DNA of 64,000 nt from Gilvibacter sp. SZ-19 (GTDB lineage: Bacteria; Bacteroidota; Bacteroidia; Flavobacteriales; Flavobacteriaceae): contig NZ_CP019333.1 of assembly GCF_002163875.1 (NCBI RefSeq), forward strand, positions 2,176,864-2,240,863, given 5' to 3'. The position numbers were made by a program, and so were the translations under genes. The number at the start of each line of letters is the position of its first letter. Position 1 is the stretch's first letter. Shown here one piece after another: positions 25,836-34,645 of this stretch. The notes beneath the pieces were generated by a model that saw only the letters and a program-made list of their open reading frames with translations, had not been told where the DNA came from and did no database searches.

Positions 25836-26908
25836 TGATAGGTTACGTATTGGCAAAACTCGGTTATGGACTGCTCACACTATTTGGTGTGGTCACCGTG
25901 ATCTTTTTGCTCTTTACACTCCTGCCAGATCCGGCGCAAATGATGCTAGGTCAAAACGAAAGTGCCGAACAATTAGCTATTGTTAAGAAGAAGTACGGTT
26001 TTGACAAGCCTATCGGCACACAATACCTATATTATCTCAACGATCTTTCACCGCTTTCCTTTCATGCTACCAATACAGATAACTATACCTATTTAAGCCC
26101 AGGGAAGTACTCCGCCACCGAACTCTTTACTGTAGGGGAAACCCAAGTGGTCGTAAAAGCCCCCTATTTAAGAGAGAGCTTTCAAAAGACAGGCAAGCCC
26201 GTAACTCAAGTTATAGGCGAAACCTTACCCAACACTGTGGTTTTAGCCGTTTCGGCGATAAGTTTGGCCATGCTTTTAGGTGGTGTCTTAGGCGTGGTTT
26301 CGGCCTGGTACAAAGACCAGTGGGTCGATAAGTTGATTCAGATCATAAGTACTTTAGGCATGAGTTTGCCTTCTTTTTTTAGTGCGATCATCTTTGCTTG
26401 GCTCTTTGGATTTTTATGGCACGAGATCACTGGTTTGAACATGACCGGTAGTCTTTATGAAGTAGATGACTTTGGCGAAGGCATAAGCATCCAGTGGAAG
26501 AATTTGATCTTACCGGCTATAGTCTTGGGGATACGTCCTTTGGCTGTGGTGACCCAATTGATGCGCAACAGCCTTTTGGAGGTCTTGCAACAAGAATATA
26601 TCAGAACTGCCAAAGCAAAGGGGATGAGCACCCTGCGTTTGCTCTGGCGTCATGCACTAAAGAATGCGCTGAACCCGGTGATTACCGCCGTATCTGGTTG
26701 GTTTGCATCTATGCTGGCAGGAGCGGTCTTTGTGGAGTTCATTTTTGGATGGAATGGTTTGGGAAAAGAGATCGTAGATGCGCTGAATACCTTAGATTTG
26801 CCAATAATAATGGGAGCTGTCTTGGTGATAGCTCTCCTCTTTATAATAATTAATATCATGGTCGATGTGATCTACGGATGGCTCGACCCAAAAATACGAC
26901 TGGAATGA
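25835..26908 (+). CDS. OppB/DppB-type ABC permease, orphan
   Basis: 357 residues from GTG at 25835, overlapping the preceding stop by 1 bp. The N-terminal helix (GYGLLTLFGVVTVIFLLFTLLPDP) and C-terminal permease core with the EAA-like loop (EYIRTAKAKGMSTLRLLWRHALKNALNPV) are those of peptide/nickel importer permeases. A periplasmic insertion of about 100 residues lies between helix 1 and helix 2. No OppC, ATPase or binding-protein gene is next to it, so partners must be elsewhere or it works differently. It overlaps tpiA by 4 bp, indicating coupled translation. Confidence 0.9.
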   Translation: MIGYVLAKLGYGLLTLFGVVTVIFLLFTLLPDPAQMMLGQNESAEQLAIVKKKYGFDKPIGTQYLYYLNDLSPLSFHATNTDNYTYLSPGKYSATELFTVGETQVVVKAPYLRESFQKTGKPVTQVIGETLPNTVVLAVSAISLAMLLGGVLGVVSAWYKDQWVDKLIQIISTLGMSLPSFFSAIIFAWLFGFLWHEITGLNMTGSLYEVDDFGEGISIQWKNLILPAIVLGIRPLAVVTQLMRNSLLEVLQQEYIRTAKAKGMSTLRLLWRHALKNALNPVITAVSGWFASMLAGAVFVEFIFGWNGLGKEIVDALNTLDLPIIMGAVLVIALLFIIINIMVDVIYGWLDPKIRLE

Positions 26909-27660
26909 GAAGACCTTTAGTTGCCGGAAACTGGAAAATGAATTGTGACAAGCAGGAGTCTGCGGCCTTGATCGCCGCCCTAAAGAACGAACAACTCAAA
27001 GATGGAGTAGAAGTAATGGTTGCTCCAACCTTTGTGAATCTAGCTGCTGCAGTAGATCAGACTGCTAGTTCAAAGATCAGTGTTGCTGCTCAGAACATGA
27101 ATCAGCATGCGAGTGGCGCCTATACAGGAGAGATCTCTGGAGCCATGTTAAAAAGCGTGGGTGTAGATACCGTTATATTAGGTCACAGCGAACGGCGCGC
27201 CTATTTTGGCGAAGACGAGGCCTTATTGGCAGAAAAGGTAAAAGCGGCCTTAGCTGTTGGTTTACAAGTTATTTTTTGCTTCGGAGAAGTGATAGAAGAT
27301 CGCCGTGCCGGTAAACATTTCGATGTCGTCGCTGCCCAATTAAAAGGAGCGCTTTACGATCTTGAGGAGTCTGCCTATGAGCAGATCGTGTTGGCTTATG
27401 AGCCTGTTTGGGCCATTGGAACAGGCGAGACTGCAACACCAGAGCAAGCTCAGGAAATGCATGCTTACATCCGCAGTAATATGGCTGCTCGTTACAACGA
27501 TAATTTGGCGCAAAATGTGACCATTCTTTACGGAGGTAGTGTAAAGCCTAACAATGCTGCAGAGATCTTTGGACAACCAGATGTAGACGGCGGTCTAATT
27601 GGAGGTGCCTCTTTAAAGGCCGATAGCTTTACCGCTATAGTCAATGCTTTCCCGGTATAA
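26905..27660 (+). CDS. tpiA: Triose-phosphate isomerase
   Basis: 251 residues from the ATG at 26905 (MRRPLVAGNWKMNC); an upstream in-frame ATG at 26878 would add nine residues and overlap the permease further. Catalytic residues are visible: Lys in NWKMN, His in LGHSERR, Glu in AYEPVWAIGTG, and the phosphate loop GGSVKPNNA. It interconverts dihydroxyacetone phosphate and glyceraldehyde-3-phosphate in glycolysis. It overlaps prmA by 1 bp (TAATG). Confidence 0.96.
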   Translation: MRRPLVAGNWKMNCDKQESAALIAALKNEQLKDGVEVMVAPTFVNLAAAVDQTASSKISVAAQNMNQHASGAYTGEISGAMLKSVGVDTVILGHSERRAYFGEDEALLAEKVKAALAVGLQVIFCFGEVIEDRRAGKHFDVVAAQLKGALYDLEESAYEQIVLAYEPVWAIGTGETATPEQAQEMHAYIRSNMAARYNDNLAQNVTILYGGSVKPNNAAEIFGQPDVDGGLIGGASLKADSFTAIVNAFPV

Positions 27661-28490
27661 TGATCTATATCGAGTACATTTTTACCCTAGATCCGGTTCA
27701 ACCCTTTACCGAGATCCTTATTGCCGAACTCGGGGGAGTTGGGTTCGAGAGTTTTGTGGAAACTGAAGATGGGGTCAAGGCCTATATTCAAAAGGAAGAT
27801 TGGCATCCGCAGTTACTAGAAGACATCTTTATCTTAAATTCTGAGGAGGTTCAGATAAGCTTTACTCAAGCAGAAATTCAGCAACAAAACTGGAATGCCA
27901 CCTGGGAGCAGAATTTTAATCCCATTGTTGTAGACGATCGCTGCACGGTAAAAGCACCTTTCCATACAGACACGCCAGAAACCGACTATACTATTATCAT
28001 AGAACCCAAGATGTCATTTGGCACTGGGCATCATGCTACCACACATATGATCCTGAGTTTTCTCTTAGAAGATGAGGTTGCAGGGCAAGCCGTGCTAGAT
28101 ATGGGGTGTGGGACTTCTGTTCTAGCCATTATGGCTGCCATGCGCGGAGCCACCTATGTGGAGGCCATCGATATAGATGCGTGGTGTTACGAGAACTCCT
28201 TGGAGAATATTGATCGCAACGGCCAGCCTCATATTGTGGTAAAACAAGGAGATGCCAGTATTTTGGGAGATCGGCAATTCGATACCATTATAGCGAACAT
28301 CAACAGAAATATTTTATTGTCAGACCTGCAAACCTATGTTAAGGTGTTGAAGCAAGGGGGGACCATCTACCTGAGTGGGTATCTAGAAGCCGATCGTGAA
28401 ATTTTAGAAGCGGCTTGTACCAAACTGGGGGGAACTCCCGTTAAATATAAAAGTCGCGACGGTTGGATTGCGGCCAAATTTGTATTTTAG
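27660..28490 (+). CDS. prmA: Ribosomal protein L11 methyltransferase
   Basis: 276 residues. The N-terminal substrate-recognition part is followed by a class I SAM-dependent fold: KMSFGTGHHATTHMIL, the SAM loop LDMGCGTSVLAI, and the post-motif IANINRNIL (NPPY-like, here ANINRN). It trimethylates lysines and the N-terminus of L11. It starts within the tpiA stop codon and is followed 10 bp later by clpS. Confidence 0.95.
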   Translation: MIYIEYIFTLDPVQPFTEILIAELGGVGFESFVETEDGVKAYIQKEDWHPQLLEDIFILNSEEVQISFTQAEIQQQNWNATWEQNFNPIVVDDRCTVKAPFHTDTPETDYTIIIEPKMSFGTGHHATTHMILSFLLEDEVAGQAVLDMGCGTSVLAIMAAMRGATYVEAIDIDAWCYENSLENIDRNGQPHIVVKQGDASILGDRQFDTIIANINRNILLSDLQTYVKVLKQGGTIYLSGYLEADREILEAACTKLGGTPVKYKSRDGWIAAKFVF

Positions 28491-28499
28491 CCCCTGATA

Positions 28500-28775
28500 A
28501 TGAGTGGACAAGAGAAATATCAAGAAGAATTAGATGTCGATGTACTGGAGCAGCGTGAGAACGAGATCATCCAGTACAATGACGACGTGAACACCTTTGA
28601 TCACGTGATCTCTTGTTTAATTGCCACCTGTGACCACACACCAGAACAGGCAGAACAGTGTTCCTTAATTGTGCATTATAAAGGAAAGTGTACCGTGAAG
28701 ACCGGACCCTACGAAGACCTCAAACCCAGATGCACAAAATTGCTCAATGCAGGCCTTAGTGCCGAAATTGTGTAA
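28500..28775 (+). CDS. clpS: ATP-dependent Clp protease adaptor ClpS
   Basis: 91 residues. The core DDVNTFDHVISCLIATCDHTPEQAEQC carries the ClpS hallmark N-x-F-D-H for N-degron binding, followed by IVHYKGKCTVKTGPY. It delivers N-end-rule substrates to ClpAP or ClpCP. It is the last gene of the tpiA-prmA-clpS run. Confidence 0.94.
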   Translation: MSGQEKYQEELDVDVLEQRENEIIQYNDDVNTFDHVISCLIATCDHTPEQAEQCSLIVHYKGKCTVKTGPYEDLKPRCTKLLNAGLSAEIV

Positions 28776-28896
28776 GGCTTTTATGGCTGAACCACAAACT
28801 TTTAGCTACCGCCTTTTTTACTAACATTAGTTAGCCTCTCTTTTCGTAACTTCAAGGAAATCATTCAATTTTCACTAATCATTAATTGCGATTTCT

Positions 28897-29751
28897 ATGA
28901 AAAACGTACTTAGAAAAAGTGCTCTCCTACTTATGGCAGCACTCGTATTTTCTGCTTGTTCAGAAGATGCAGAAACCGAAGCCCAAATTGAAGAAGCCAA
29001 CCTGGTAAAACCAGTACCTCAAAAGGTAGTGGAGCAGGTTCAAGATTTGGGATTGAACCACAATTTTATTCGTTACGATGAATTCTTCTTCCCAGACGGA
29101 AGCAGTGAGGAGCGTCTCTTCATTGAAGAAGACATTGTAATGACAGAGAAGCAACTAGCAGAGATGGCTGCTAGCTTAGATGCAGACCCTCTGGCAAAGC
29201 AGTACCGTACTTCTAATTTGGTACAGCAAGGCCGAAACATCACTATCATCGGTTATACCGGTGGCGGAGGTTATGGTCTTTCTAGCCGTGCCAGAACTGC
29301 TTTACAATGGGCTGTTAACAATTATAACCGCTTGAGTGGAGTTTCTATTAGCTTCACGCTGACCTTTGGAACCAACTATGGTGACAAAGACATGGTGGTT
29401 TACAACAATCCTACTCAGTCTGGAGCCGGTGGAAGCGCTGGTTTCCCAAGTTCAGGGCTACCGTACAAGTGGGTGCAGATCTACGGACTTGATGGGTATT
29501 CAACCAATGTGAACGAACACGTGATCACTCACGAAGTTGGTCACTCTGTTGGTTTTAGACACACAGACTACTTTAGCAGACAAAGTTGTGGGCAAAACGT
29601 AAACGAAGGGTCAGCTGGTGTAGGTGCAATTCATGTTGCAGGTACACCTACCGGTTATGATTCTACTTCTGTGATGTTGGCTTGTTTCAGCGCTAGCGAG
29701 GACGGAGAGTTCAATGCTAATGATATTACAGCCTTGCGTAATATGTACTAA
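28897..29751 (+). CDS. M57-like (HEIGH-type) secreted metalloprotease, lipoprotein
   Basis: 284 residues. The signal ends at a lipobox (VFSAC, Cys21). The C-terminal half contains HEVGHSVGFRHTD at about residues 212-224, the HExGHxxGxxH zinc motif of metzincin-like proteases of family M57, preceded by the typical TGGGGYG and ALQWAVNNYNRLSG segments. Two Cys lie beyond the motif (RQSCGQ and MLACFS). It is expected to be lipid-anchored in the envelope and to cleave proteins; the substrate is unknown. A terminator follows at 29794-29820. Confidence 0.88.
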   Translation: MKNVLRKSALLLMAALVFSACSEDAETEAQIEEANLVKPVPQKVVEQVQDLGLNHNFIRYDEFFFPDGSSEERLFIEEDIVMTEKQLAEMAASLDADPLAKQYRTSNLVQQGRNITIIGYTGGGGYGLSSRARTALQWAVNNYNRLSGVSISFTLTFGTNYGDKDMVVYNNPTQSGAGGSAGFPSSGLPYKWVQIYGLDGYSTNVNEHVITHEVGHSVGFRHTDYFSRQSCGQNVNEGSAGVGAIHVAGTPTGYDSTSVMLACFSASEDGEFNANDITALRNMY

Positions 29752-29793
29752 GGAATAATACTAACCATCACTACTATTTTTTCCTTAACAAAG

Positions 29794-29820
29794 AAAACCA
29801 CCCCGAGGGGTGGTTTTCAC
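29794..29820. terminator. Terminator after the M57-like protease
   Basis: Stem AAAACCACCCC/GGGGTGGTTTT (29794-29804 with 29807-29817), symmetrical enough to serve both converging genes. Confidence 0.85.
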
Positions 29821-29837
29821 TTTTTATGCGTATAAGG

Positions 29838-30263
29838 TTAACCTCTAAAATCGGCCTCCACATGAGCCCCATCGCAATAGGGTTTGTTCTGCGATTGACC
29901 ACAGCGACAAAAGGCCGTGGTTCTGTTTTTGGTTTCGGTAGCTCCTGCAGCATCGGTGACCTTTAAGGTTCCGTAAACCAAAAGCGGACCGTTCTCCAAT
30001 ACTTCTACTTTGGTTTCCATGCTTTGTGCTTCTGGAGCGGCTTCGCCTTCCATCTTATAGCTTAAAGCCCCAGACGGACAAGCGTCTATCTGTTCTTTTA
30101 AGGCAGCTGCGGAAGGGTTTTCCGGCTGTATCCACGGACGTTTCTCCGGATCGTAAACTTCAGGCAGACGGCTCACGCATTCTTTGGCGTGAATACAGAG
30201 TTTGGGTTTCCAGATCACAGTGATCTCTCCGTTGGAATATTCTTTGCGGACTTCGTTACTCAT
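29838..30263 (-). CDS. YjdI-like mono-cluster plus CDGSH iron-sulfur protein
   Basis: 141 residues with two domains. Residues 1-70 match the YjdI/Fer4_19 family (KPKLCIHAKECVSRLPEVYD and IDACPSGALSY, with Cys ligands). The C-terminus has a complete CDGSH motif, CRCGQSQNKPYCDGAH, which binds a 2Fe-2S cluster through three Cys and one His. Probably a small cytoplasmic electron carrier or iron-sulfur sensor; the partner is unknown. It is convergent with the M57-like gene. Confidence 0.9.
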   Translation of the reverse strand: MSNEVRKEYSNGEITVIWKPKLCIHAKECVSRLPEVYDPEKRPWIQPENPSAAALKEQIDACPSGALSYKMEGEAAPEAQSMETKVEVLENGPLLVYGTLKVTDAAGATETKNRTTAFCRCGQSQNKPYCDGAHVEADFRG

Positions 30264-30376
30264 GGCTTTAATTTTTCAATAAGTTACGAAGTACTGCTTA
30301 AGCGCTGGCAAGAATCGGTCTAAAAACCCAAAAGCTAAAATGGATCATCAATTCGACGATCCATTTTAACCAGCAT

Positions 30377-31216
30377 TTAAACTGCCTTTTCACTCAGACT
30401 CCAAACCCCACTTGAAGCCATTTCATTGGCGTATTGTTGAAAGTCTTTGGCTGGGCGTCCGATGATCTTTTCTATGTCGTTGGTAATTATGGAATTGTCT
30501 GGGTTTCCAATTACCTCCGTGAACAAATAGGTGATGAGCCAAACGTAATCATCGCCCAAGCCCATTTGCTGCATAACGGCCTTATAGTCTGCTATACTCA
30601 CAGGAGTGAATCCAATGGATCTCCCACTTGCCTCTGCTATAGTTGCAACGGCTTCTCTAAACGTGTAGCTCTTAGGCCCTGTTAGTTCGTAAGTTAATCC
30701 GTTATGGGCTGGGTTTAAGAATACTTCTACTGCCACATCGGCAATATCATCGGCATCTACAAAGGGAATCTTATAGGTAGACATCGGCAGGGCGACATGA
30801 CCGGCCAATACAGGTTCCATTAAGAAGCTTTCGCTCCAGTTTTGACTGAACCAATTACATTGAATGATGGTGTAGTCGATTCCAGAATCCTTTATTAGGT
30901 GCTCACAGCGCTGTGCTTCTGTTTCCCCTTTGCCAGAGAGTAACACTATCTTCTGAACCCCAGCAACTTTTGCCTGAGCTACCAGCTCGCTCACGGCCTC
31001 AAAGGCTCCTGGTACCGCAAGATCGGGCTGATAAGTGATATACAAGTGGGTAATGCCGTGAAGTACATGGGCCCAGTTGCTAGTATCTTCCCAATTAAAG
31101 GCCGGATTTGCACTTCTGGAACCAAGGCGAACAAGCTCCCCGCGTTCTTGTAAACGCTTTGCTATTCTACTTCCTGTTTTACCTGTTCCTCCTAGAATTA
31201 AAAATTGATTTTTCAT
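30377..31216 (-). CDS. NmrA-type NAD(P)-binding oxidoreductase
   Basis: 279 residues. An N-terminal Rossmann motif, ILGGTGKTGSRIAKRL, and the NmrA/ergot-like pattern (IVLLSGKGETEAQ, QCNWFSQNWSES, PFVDADDIADVAVEVF, YELTGPKSYTFREAV) identify it. These atypical short-chain dehydrogenases bind NAD(P)H and either reduce small molecules or act as redox sensors. It is the last gene of a four-gene minus-strand cluster: AraC regulator, DUF5367-like protein, DUF1772 protein and this gene. Confidence 0.9.
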   Translation of the reverse strand: MKNQFLILGGTGKTGSRIAKRLQERGELVRLGSRSANPAFNWEDTSNWAHVLHGITHLYITYQPDLAVPGAFEAVSELVAQAKVAGVQKIVLLSGKGETEAQRCEHLIKDSGIDYTIIQCNWFSQNWSESFLMEPVLAGHVALPMSTYKIPFVDADDIADVAVEVFLNPAHNGLTYELTGPKSYTFREAVATIAEASGRSIGFTPVSIADYKAVMQQMGLGDDYVWLITYLFTEVIGNPDNSIITNDIEKIIGRPAKDFQQYANEMASSGVWSLSEKAV

Positions 31217-31245
31217 TGTGATTTGATTTTACGTGATATGATTAA

Positions 31246-31734
31246 TTATTTGATAAGTGCCCCTAATACGGTCAGCAGAAAAGCTGCTGTACTGCTCAGG
31301 GTGCGCAGATTGTGCCACATATTCCATGGCTTTTCAAAGGTTTTTCTAAGGTCTTGCAGTTCTGCGACGGTGGCTGTGGTTAGATCGGCAGCATCTAATA
31401 TCTCATTGAGCGGGATGTTCTTGAAAATGGTAATACAGACCAGACCGCCTAGGTATAAGAGCGCTGCCAGAGTAAAAAGCCAAAAGCTTAGATCTAGGGT
31501 GCTTCGTTGCAGATATACGTTCAGTAAGTGACCAAACAAGGGTCCGAAGAAAACCAGAGCGAAACTCGGGTTGATTATGGACCGGTTCATTTGCTGAAAA
31601 GCTTCCAAAAAGCCTTTGTCGCTGAGTTGGCCAATTCCTGGGGTCACTGCATTGCCCCAAGTAAAACAGAGCCCTGCAGTGAGTCCGGTTAGTACAATGG
31701 TAACTGCTAAATTGATGTTGGTGAGCTGTAACAT
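31246..31734 (-). CDS. DUF1772 membrane protein
   Basis: 162 residues with four membrane helices. The segment GLTAGLCFTWGNAVTPGIGQL and the later MNRSIINPSFALVFFGPL are typical of DUF1772, the family that includes fungal anthrone oxygenase-like proteins. Possibly an oxidoreductase subunit working with the adjacent NmrA-type protein, which is inference from position. It is 2 bp after the DUF5367-like gene. Confidence 0.85.
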   Translation of the reverse strand: MLQLTNINLAVTIVLTGLTAGLCFTWGNAVTPGIGQLSDKGFLEAFQQMNRSIINPSFALVFFGPLFGHLLNVYLQRSTLDLSFWLFTLAALLYLGGLVCITIFKNIPLNEILDAADLTTATVAELQDLRKTFEKPWNMWHNLRTLSSTAAFLLTVLGALIK

Positions 31735-31736
31735 GA

Positions 31737-32135
31737 TTATAGATTGATTGGTGATTTACTGCGGATTTTGGCCTGAAAGTAAAAGCTCGATACGCCTACC
31801 ATAAGCAGTCCTATCAGCCAAAACCAAGGGTCGCTGTAAAAGCTGGTGTAACTGCCGCCTTGTGGCAAAATGAGAAAGGGTACTGTGATCAAAGCATCTA
31901 GCCCGGCGCTTATCAGAAAGAAGAAAGTTCCCAATAGCAAACCGTTTGTGCTGCGGTCCTTTTTGTAGTAGAAGTGACTTCCTGCCCAAACCAAAGGAAT
32001 AATGATAAGGACTAAAGCCACATTGGCTTGTAGGACCTGATTGTCAATTATAGGTAAGCCGTAGGCCAGAACAAAGCTAGCTACGCCCAGGCACCAAATA
32101 GTGAGTCCAATACTTATAGCTCTAATAGTTTTCAT
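31737..32135 (-). CDS. Small four-helix membrane protein (DUF5367-like)
   Basis: 132 residues, almost all hydrophobic, with four predicted helices (about 5-27, 38-54, 68-88, 98-120). The arrangement resembles DUF5367 proteins found beside AraC regulators, though I am less sure of the family name. It sits between the AraC regulator and the DUF1772 gene on the same strand with very short spacing, so it is likely cotranscribed. Confidence 0.7.
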   Translation of the reverse strand: MKTIRAISIGLTIWCLGVASFVLAYGLPIIDNQVLQANVALVLIIIPLVWAGSHFYYKKDRSTNGLLLGTFFFLISAGLDALITVPFLILPQGGSYTSFYSDPWFWLIGLLMVGVSSFYFQAKIRSKSPINL

Positions 32136-32225
32136 GACGTATAGTTTTTAATTACACGTCAAAACTAGGTTGCGCTAGTCGGCTTTATTTATTCGAAAGG
32201 AAGTATGATTTGTTCGAAAGGTGCG

Positions 32226-33080
32226 CTACTTCACCTGACTAGGCCTGTAGCCAAATTTTTTGGCAAATGCGTTCGAGAATGAACTGAGACTGTCGTAGCC
32301 TACCTGCCAGGCTGCCTCCTGAACCGTAGCATTTTGCAAGCGTATCAAGTCGTGGGCAGTTGCGAGCCTTTCGTTTTGTAGATATTTGAAAACAGGGACT
32401 CCAAATACAGCTTTAAAATCTTTCTTGAGCTTTGTAGAATTGATCCCAATGCTTTTGGCCAGTTCTGTCAAAGAAGGAGGATTGTCTAAGTTATTCGTTA
32501 GAATTTGTTTGGCTTTTTGCAGCTTGTCGGTTTCTTCCGGTTTGTTCTTTTGCTGATAGGATTCTGCCAGTTGGCCAAAGAAATGAGATAGCAGGACAGT
32601 GATCTGAGATCTAAAGAACATCATTTTGGTCTTGCCTGTAAAGGTGTTGGCAAAAATAGAATCGACTATTTGCTGCATGGCAGGACTCATAAAGAATTGG
32701 GGCCCCTCTACATAATTATCACTGGGATTTACCAGTTCGTTGAGCATCTCCGAAAAGATCTCCCCTTCTTCATTTGGCAATTCATTCAGTTTGCGCAGTG
32801 CTGTGGCCACCACTATACACTCCAAAGGTTTATCGGCAGATACCCTGTGTACACAATTCACATTTTCATCCGCATAAAAAGAAAGTGCCAAGCCTTGGGT
32901 TCCTTGGTATTGCATCACTTGATCATTCCATTCCATACTAAGGCTTACATTCCCGGAACCGTAAAATGCCACAGCCACAACAGGCTCATCAAAGCGGCAA
33001 GCGTCTATTACGTCTTCTGCTGATTTGTTGATCTCTACAAGAACTGTAAAGTCGTTTATATCTATGGTATCTCGATTCAT
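32226..33080 (-). CDS. AraC-family transcriptional regulator
   Basis: 284 residues from ATG at 33080 (the frame allows ten more from 33110). The N-terminal half (1-175) is a ligand-sensing region of no clear family. The C-terminal 100 residues hold two helix-turn-helix units: SLTELAKSIGINSTKLKKDFKAVFG and VQEAAWQVGYDSLSSFSNAFAKKFGYRPSQ. It probably controls the three downstream membrane/oxidoreductase genes, which begin 90 bp after its stop on the same strand. Confidence 0.9.
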   Translation of the reverse strand: MNRDTIDINDFTVLVEINKSAEDVIDACRFDEPVVAVAFYGSGNVSLSMEWNDQVMQYQGTQGLALSFYADENVNCVHRVSADKPLECIVVATALRKLNELPNEEGEIFSEMLNELVNPSDNYVEGPQFFMSPAMQQIVDSIFANTFTGKTKMMFFRSQITVLLSHFFGQLAESYQQKNKPEETDKLQKAKQILTNNLDNPPSLTELAKSIGINSTKLKKDFKAVFGVPVFKYLQNERLATAHDLIRLQNATVQEAAWQVGYDSLSSFSNAFAKKFGYRPSQVK

Positions 33081-33148
33081 AGCGGAAGCATAAAAATAAT
33101 CAATCCGCAAGCTATATTCAAGCTAAAGCCTTGAATAATAGCCATAAA

Positions 33149-33176
33149 AAAAGCCAGCGCTAGGCTGGCTTTTCAA
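33149..33176 (-). terminator. Terminator of the small secreted protein gene
   Basis: Stem AAAAGCCAGC/GCTGGCTTTT (33149-33158 with 33164-33173) followed on the minus strand by a T-run. Confidence 0.8.
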
Positions 33177-33191
33177 CTCCTGTGAGATCAA

Positions 33192-33659
33192 TTATTTGGT
33201 CTCACTCAGCATGATATCAAACAAATCGACATACTTCTTTTCTATTTCATAGTCTTTTTTGAGCAAATTATACTCAATCTCTTCTCCGACTACAGTGATC
33301 AAAAATCCGTCGGTGCTAGGGACAATGGAAAAGCTGTCTTCGGCTTCAGAGTCGTAACTCATGGTAATCATTCTATCATAGATGCCATCATTGTCTGCAT
33401 CAATGCTGATGCGTTTGGTGACTTTGTCGGTTTTGTTCACTCGATCTTGATTCAGATCATAGCGGTCAGACTTTTCTAAGGCTACAACCTCATCACGCAT
33501 ACTCTCGATCTTCAAGGTATAGAAGCTATCTGCTCCGTTGCGCTCGATCTGATAATTCTTATAGGTCGTTTCGTCTATGGTTTGCACATTACTCTGTGCA
33601 CTGAGTGAAAGGGTAAATGCAATTGCACTTACGGTTATAATGGATTTTAAATATTTCAT
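33192..33659 (-). CDS. Small secreted protein of unknown function
   Basis: 155 residues with a signal peptide ending near LSAQ (residue 22). The mature part is charged, with a D-x-D-x-D-G-like segment SIDADNDGIYDRM that may bind calcium and a C-terminal KYVDLFDIMLSE helix. No family recognised. It has its own terminator and a 95-bp gap to the AraC gene's start region, so it is likely monocistronic. Confidence 0.75.
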   Translation of the reverse strand: MKYLKSIITVSAIAFTLSLSAQSNVQTIDETTYKNYQIERNGADSFYTLKIESMRDEVVALEKSDRYDLNQDRVNKTDKVTKRISIDADNDGIYDRMITMSYDSEAEDSFSIVPSTDGFLITVVGEEIEYNLLKKDYEIEKKYVDLFDIMLSETK

Positions 33660-33744
33660 TTTGTTGTTTTTAGTATTAATAATGGTTTAAGCCGGAGGTC
33701 GTTAGACCTAGAGATATATCAATGTTGTCTTTGTCTGCGGACAA

Positions 33745-34644
33745 CTAGTTCTCTGAAAAGGCTTTTTCGGGTTTTTGGCTGAGCGGCAATGCATTGTCGA
33801 ATTGCAGGGTTCGTATGGGGAACGGAATATTAATTCCTTCCTTATCGAACGCCTTTTTGAGTTCGATGATCGCCTTACTCTTTGCTCTAAGTTTGTCTAA
33901 GCCATTGGCACCTTTGATCCAGAAACGACTGATAAAGTTGATAGAACTGTCTCCAAATTCGGTATAATAGAATTCCAATTCGCGCTCCAGTTCTTCCTGG
34001 TCAAAATGCGCTGCGATAGTTTTTTTTGTGATCGCTTGTACTCTTTCAAGATCCGATTCGTATCCTACACCGCAATTCAAGGTAATACGCATCTCTGTGG
34101 TTTTAGAGAAATTCTTAAAGGGATTCTCCATGATCTTACGGTTAGGCAATACTACTATGTTATTGTCTGCCTCGCGCATCACAAAATAGTTGAGATTGAT
34201 GTCGGTTACTTCGCCTGCGTAGCCGTTGGACTCTATCCAATCACCTATGCTAATATTCTTTCTAAAGGATAACACGATACCTGAGATCAGGTTAGAGAGT
34301 GTTCCTTGTAGCGCCAAACCAATTACCAATCCGGATACACCGGCGGCCGATAGCATGGCTGTTAGGGCTTTCCCTAAATTTAAGGAAACCAAGGCGAGGA
34401 TCAATCCTCCGAGTACCACCACGGTTGATGCGGTACGTGCAATGAGTTGGGTAACACTGGTTTGGTTGATTCGCTTGTAGATCAGTTTTAAAACTGCGCG
34501 GTAAACCAATTTGGATACCAGAAAAGACACTATCAGTACTGCTAGGGCTACTCCTAGGTTGGGAAGATTATCTACAAAGGTCTCCCACCAGCCGGACAGT
34601 TTATCGGTTACTTGATTTGCTGATTCTAATTCTTGAAATGCCAT
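33745..34644 (-). CDS. MscS-family mechanosensitive channel
   Basis: 299 residues. Three N-terminal membrane helices end with the pore helix TAMLSAAGVSGLVIGLALQGTLSNLISG, the MscS TM3 pattern of small residues. The cytoplasmic beta domain follows (IGDWIESNGYAGEVTDINLNYF, VVLPNRKIMENPFKNFS) and then an alpha/beta domain. It releases solutes on osmotic downshift. It begins 1 bp after the dps stop and is probably cotranscribed with dps. Confidence 0.93.
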   Translation of the reverse strand: MAFQELESANQVTDKLSGWWETFVDNLPNLGVALAVLIVSFLVSKLVYRAVLKLIYKRINQTSVTQLIARTASTVVVLGGLILALVSLNLGKALTAMLSAAGVSGLVIGLALQGTLSNLISGIVLSFRKNISIGDWIESNGYAGEVTDINLNYFVMREADNNIVVLPNRKIMENPFKNFSKTTEMRITLNCGVGYESDLERVQAITKKTIAAHFDQEELERELEFYYTEFGDSSINFISRFWIKGANGLDKLRAKSKAIIELKKAFDKEGINIPFPIRTLQFDNALPLSQKPEKAFSEN

Positions 34645-34645
34645 C

